Both the position numbers and the translations under genes were made by a program. Below are positions 61,720 to 64,000 of a stretch of DNA of 64,000 bases, piece after piece. The stretch is from an uncultured Kiloniellaceae bacterium (lineage in GTDB: Bacteria; Pseudomonadota; Alphaproteobacteria; Kiloniellales; Kiloniellaceae), in NCBI GenBank assembly GCA_947493695.1, contig CANLSF010000003.1, positions 434,001 to 498,000 on the forward strand, written 5' to 3'. The notes below the pieces were generated by a model that was not told where the DNA came from, ran no database searches, and was given only the letters and a program-made list of their open reading frames with translations. The number at the start of each line of letters is the position of its first letter. Position 1 is the first letter of the stretch.

Positions 61720-62421
61720 CTAGCTATCCATCGGCGTTTCATTGCGCCCGCGCAGCACGATGTCGAAACGATACCCCAGCGCGATACCGGCTTCCGTCGA
61801 CTCCATGGAAAAGTCTGCCACCAGCCTGTCACGAGCCCCCTCAGGCGTGGCAAGAAAGATTGGATCCAGTTCCAGAAGCGGATCACTCGGGAAATACATC
61901 TGAGTGATCAGACGCGTCGCAAAGCTGGGGCCGAAAAGCGAAAAATGGATGTGATTGGGCCGCCAGGCATTGAGGTGATTCCCCCAGGGATACGCCCCCG
62001 GCTTGATGGTCCTGAAGGCGTACCACCCCTCGGCATTTGTCGCACAGCGTCCGCCCCCGAAGAAATTAGGGTCGAGGGGTGCGTCATGCTGATCCGCCGC
62101 ATGAACATAGCGCCCAGCGGCATTGGCCTGCCAGACTTCGATCAGCGTATCGGGTACAGGCCGCCCGTCTTCATCCAAAACCTGTCCCGTCACGATGATG
62201 CGTTCACCTAGAGGCTCACCCGTGCCTGCGCCATTTTTTGTGAGATCTGCATCCAGTGGTCCAACGCTCTCCTGCCCGTAAACCGGGCCGGTGATCTCGG
62301 ACAGCGATTGCGTCAACGGAATCAGAGGTTTGGTCGGGCTGCGCAGCGCGGTCGACTTGTAGTCCGGGCTGAGGTAGGCCGGATGACTGCTCCAGTCTCG
62401 TGGTTTGAAGACGTCGGCCAT
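61720..62421 (-). CDS. pcaH: Protocatechuate 3,4-dioxygenase beta subunit PcaH
   Basis: This 233-aa iron subunit has ligands Tyr (AAGRYVHAAD), Tyr (GWYAFRTIKPG) and two His in RPNHIHFSLFG, the standard Fe(III) site of intradiol dioxygenases. The N-terminus has FKPRDWSSHPAYLSPDYKST, a family landmark. It cleaves protocatechuate with PcaG. pcaC ends two bases before its start on the same strand, giving tight operon spacing. Confidence 0.95.
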   Translation of the reverse strand: MADVFKPRDWSSHPAYLSPDYKSTALRSPTKPLIPLTQSLSEITGPVYGQESVGPLDADLTKNGAGTGEPLGERIIVTGQVLDEDGRPVPDTLIEVWQANAAGRYVHAADQHDAPLDPNFFGGGRCATNAEGWYAFRTIKPGAYPWGNHLNAWRPNHIHFSLFGPSFATRLITQMYFPSDPLLELDPIFLATPEGARDRLVADFSMESTEAGIALGYRFDIVLRGRNETPMDS

Positions 62422-62423
62422 CG

Positions 62424-62825
62424 CTACGACTTTCCCTCGGCGGCCTTCTCAGCCGCGATTTCTTCGAAAGCGGCCTTCGCCATCTTGATCGCCGTATTGG
62501 CGGGCGGCGCGCCCGCATAGACAGCGACCTGCAGCAAAACCTCCTTGATGTCTTCAGGAGTCGCGCCGGTGTTGCGGGTTGCGCGCAGATGCAACGCCAA
62601 TTCTTCATGATGGCCGAGCGCGGCCAGCAAACCGATCGTCACCATGCTGCGTTCGCGCGGTGTGATCCCGTTGCGCGACCAGACGGACCCCCAGGGCCCC
62701 TCTGTGATGTAGCGCTGGAAATCCTCGTCAAAGGGCGTCTTTCTGGCCTCTGCCCCATCGACATAGCGGTCGCCGAGCGTCGCGCGCCGCGTCTTCATAC
62801 CCCGGTCATAGCGGTCTTCAGACAA
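62424..62825 (-). CDS. pcaC: 4-carboxymuconolactone decarboxylase PcaC
   Basis: This 133-aa protein has the AhpD-like CMD fold: RRATLGDRYVDGAEARKTPF, then GPWGSVWSRNGITPRERSMV, LALHLRATRNTGATPEDIKE with the catalytic Glu/His region, and a Lys/Glu-rich end. It decarboxylates 4-carboxymuconolactone to 3-oxoadipate enol-lactone. The TTG at 62825 gives the family N-terminus SEDRYDRGMKTRRA and has GGAG seven bases upstream; it overlaps pcaD by eight bases. The longer frame to 62870 is out of character. Confidence 0.92.
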   Translation of the reverse strand: MSEDRYDRGMKTRRATLGDRYVDGAEARKTPFDEDFQRYITEGPWGSVWSRNGITPRERSMVTIGLLAALGHHEELALHLRATRNTGATPEDIKEVLLQVAVYAGAPPANTAIKMAKAAFEEIAAEKAAEGKS

Positions 62826-63612
62826 GTGCCGTCTCCTGGAAAAAGCTGCTGACAAGCTCTGCGAGCTCATCGGGTTTCTCGATACAGGGAAGATGCCCGG
62901 CCCCCGCGATGACCTCGCAACGCGCGCCCGGGATCAATCCTGCCAGCGTGCGCACCAGCTCCGGCGGTGTGGAGCCATCCTCATCGCCAACAACACAGAG
63001 TGTCGGCACAGAAATCGCCTGCGCCGCGTCCGTCATATCGGAATCCCGGATTGCAGCAGAGGTTCCGATATAACCCTCAAGCGGTGTCCGCACGAGCATG
63101 TTGCGCCAACCGGTCAGTTCATCCGGTCGATTGCCGCGCAAATCATTGGAGAACCAGCGCTGCAGGATCGTCTCCGCCAGCGCTTCCAGTCCGCCGGCGC
63201 GCGCTTGCGCAATGCGGTCATTCCACATTTCCGGTGGACCGATCTTGTGTGCGGTGTCGCAAAGGATCAAACCCCGGACCAGCTCGGGCCGGGCTGCCGA
63301 CAGACCCTGCGCGATGATGCCGCCGACAGACAGCCCGCAGATAATCGCCGATTGAACGCCGATGTGATCCAGCAAACCGGCAAGGTCGCCCACATGATCA
63401 TCCATCTTGTAGGGAGCGTCCGGCGCCTCGCTTAAACCATGGCCGCGTTTATCGTAGAGAACGACCCGGAAGGGCGCGCCGATCCGCTCCAGCAGACCGC
63501 TCCAGATTCTGAAGTCCGTGCCGAGAGAATTGGAAAAGACCAGTACAGGCGCATTCTCGGGGCCCCTGACCGCATAGTGCAAAACAACCCCGTTGATCTT
63601 CGCAAACTGCAT
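62818..63612 (-). CDS. pcaD: 3-oxoadipate enol-lactonase PcaD
   Basis: This 264-aa alpha/beta hydrolase starts MQFAKINGVVLHYAVRGPEN. It has the nucleophile elbow CGLSVGGIIAQGLSA near residue 93, an Asp in DEDGSTP and a His in AGAGHLPCIE, a full triad. It opens the enol-lactone to 3-oxoadipate. It is first in the pca operon. Downstream steps to succinyl-CoA and acetyl-CoA (pcaIJF) are not in the window. Confidence 0.93.
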   Translation of the reverse strand: MQFAKINGVVLHYAVRGPENAPVLVFSNSLGTDFRIWSGLLERIGAPFRVVLYDKRGHGLSEAPDAPYKMDDHVGDLAGLLDHIGVQSAIICGLSVGGIIAQGLSAARPELVRGLILCDTAHKIGPPEMWNDRIAQARAGGLEALAETILQRWFSNDLRGNRPDELTGWRNMLVRTPLEGYIGTSAAIRDSDMTDAAQAISVPTLCVVGDEDGSTPPELVRTLAGLIPGARCEVIAGAGHLPCIEKPDELAELVSSFFQETALV

Positions 63613-63703
63613 GCGCGCTTTTCCTTCCCGCCTTTTGTTTCCGGACCAAAAGTCTTCGCCGGCAACTTTCGATTTTCTCGTTGTGGCAAGATTGCCCTCT
63701 CGA

Positions 63704-63747
63704 TTTGGTTATGTAAATTTACAATTCAGGTCCAATGAATAACCAAA
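63704..63747. promoter_or_regulatory. PcaQ-type control region between pcaD and pcaQ
   Basis: TTTGGTTAT (63704-63712) and ATAACCAAA (63739-63747) are perfect 9-bp inverted arms, with the palindrome TGTAAATTTACA (63712-63723) between. PcaQ sites in related bacteria contain ATAACC half sites, so the outward-facing pair probably controls pcaD and pcaQ. The arms are 26 bases apart, wider than the usual site, so the exact footprint is uncertain. Confidence 0.5.
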
Positions 63748-63783
63748 AAGATATACTGTAATGCCGAACCCTCCATTCGCCTC

Positions 63784-64000
63784 ATGATCGACCGTCGTAT
63801 TAAGTTCCGCCACCTGCAGTGCTTTCTGGAAGTCGCTCGGCAAAAAAGCGTAGTGAAGGCCGCAGACGCGCTTTCCATTACCCAACCAGCCGTGTCGAAA
63901 ACCCTGCGCGAGCTTGAGGACATTCTGGCCGTGCAGCTTTTTGACCGCAGCAAACGCGGTATATCGGTCACCCGCTTCGGTGAGGTTTTCCTGCGTTACG
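63784..64000 (+). CDS. pcaQ: LysR regulator PcaQ (partial, runs off the window)
   Basis: Only the first 72 codons are present. They form a LysR helix-turn-helix, MIDRRIKFRHLQCFLEVARQ, ALSITQPAVSKTLRELEDIL, followed by FDRSKRGISVTRFGEVFL. Family match and position, divergent from pcaD, point to PcaQ, which activates pca genes with carboxymuconate or carboxymuconolactone as inducer. The effector domain is off the window. Confidence 0.88.
   Translation, partial: MIDRRIKFRHLQCFLEVARQKSVVKAADALSITQPAVSKTLRELEDILAVQLFDRSKRGISVTRFGEVFLRY

Overview
The window looks like chromosome of a free-living, probably marine, alphaproteobacterium. The grounds are high-GC coding sequence, dense mostly convergent or divergent gene pairs, many LysR, GntR, TetR and MarR regulators each beside the operon it probably controls, a DMSP demethylase cluster, and a pcaDCHGB operon with divergent pcaQ. 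No rRNA, tRNA, CRISPR array, insertion sequence or phage gene was recognised. Family calls come from reading the translations; no database search was possible.

Layout. 1-721: the end of a sulfite dehydrogenase pair (sorA tail, sorB). 737-3510: a LysR regulator divergent from a BCCT betaine-type transporter. 3679-5461: macro-domain protein, ArsR regulator with an AHSA1-type partner, YCII protein. 5571-10364: the DMSP block, dmdA - CoA ligase (dmdB-like) - acuI, divergent from a GntR regulator with a perfect 17-bp palindrome between them. 10429-16594: an orphan membrane protein, GNAT acetyltransferase, methyltransferase, XRE-cupin regulator, dimethylglycine/sarcosine dehydrogenase-like flavoprotein and a GST. 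16602-22475: ribokinase, GntR plus mannonate dehydratase, LysR plus MFS exporter, maltose-acetyltransferase-type protein.

22541-30003 is the most unusual region: a minus-strand RNA-repair island. It contains rtcB, a 120-aa protein, a 130-aa zinc-ribbon protein, an RlaP-type nucleotidyltransferase, hen1 and the three-domain kinase-phosphatase-ligase pnkp. Two chemically different RNA sealing routes (RtcB and Pnkp/Hen1) therefore sit in one locus. Upstream of rtcB is a structured leader of roughly 195 nt in which one 9-nt segment can pair either upstream (antiterminator) or downstream (a strong intrinsic terminator). This is a candidate RNA switch for the repair genes.

30154-43265: two alpha/beta hydrolases, a gene-poor AT-rich stretch of 1.3 kb, a CueR-type regulator, an MltF-like transglycosylase, a PAS-domain protein, a di-heme peroxidase, an IorAB-type molybdenum hydroxylase, small VOC and cupin proteins, and a nitroreductase-marR pair behind two spaced operator palindromes. 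43311-49405: benzoate transporter BenE with divergent GntR, LysR plus isochorismatase-type hydrolase, phytanoyl-CoA-type dioxygenase. 48428-51917: a phnDCEE-type phosphonate/phosphate ABC transporter behind a Pho-box-like array. 52007-55114: two FMN split-barrel proteins, a GST and a TetR regulator that share a duplicated operator. 55121-59729: MerR-ATPase fusion, asparaginase, enoyl-CoA hydratase plus TetR, hydroxychromene carboxylate isomerase-like protein. 59735-64000: the protocatechuate operon pcaDCHGB and the start of pcaQ.

Together the genes suggest an organism scavenging organic sulfur (DMSP, sulfite), methylated amines, phosphonates, sugar acids and aromatics, with a separate stress module for broken RNA.
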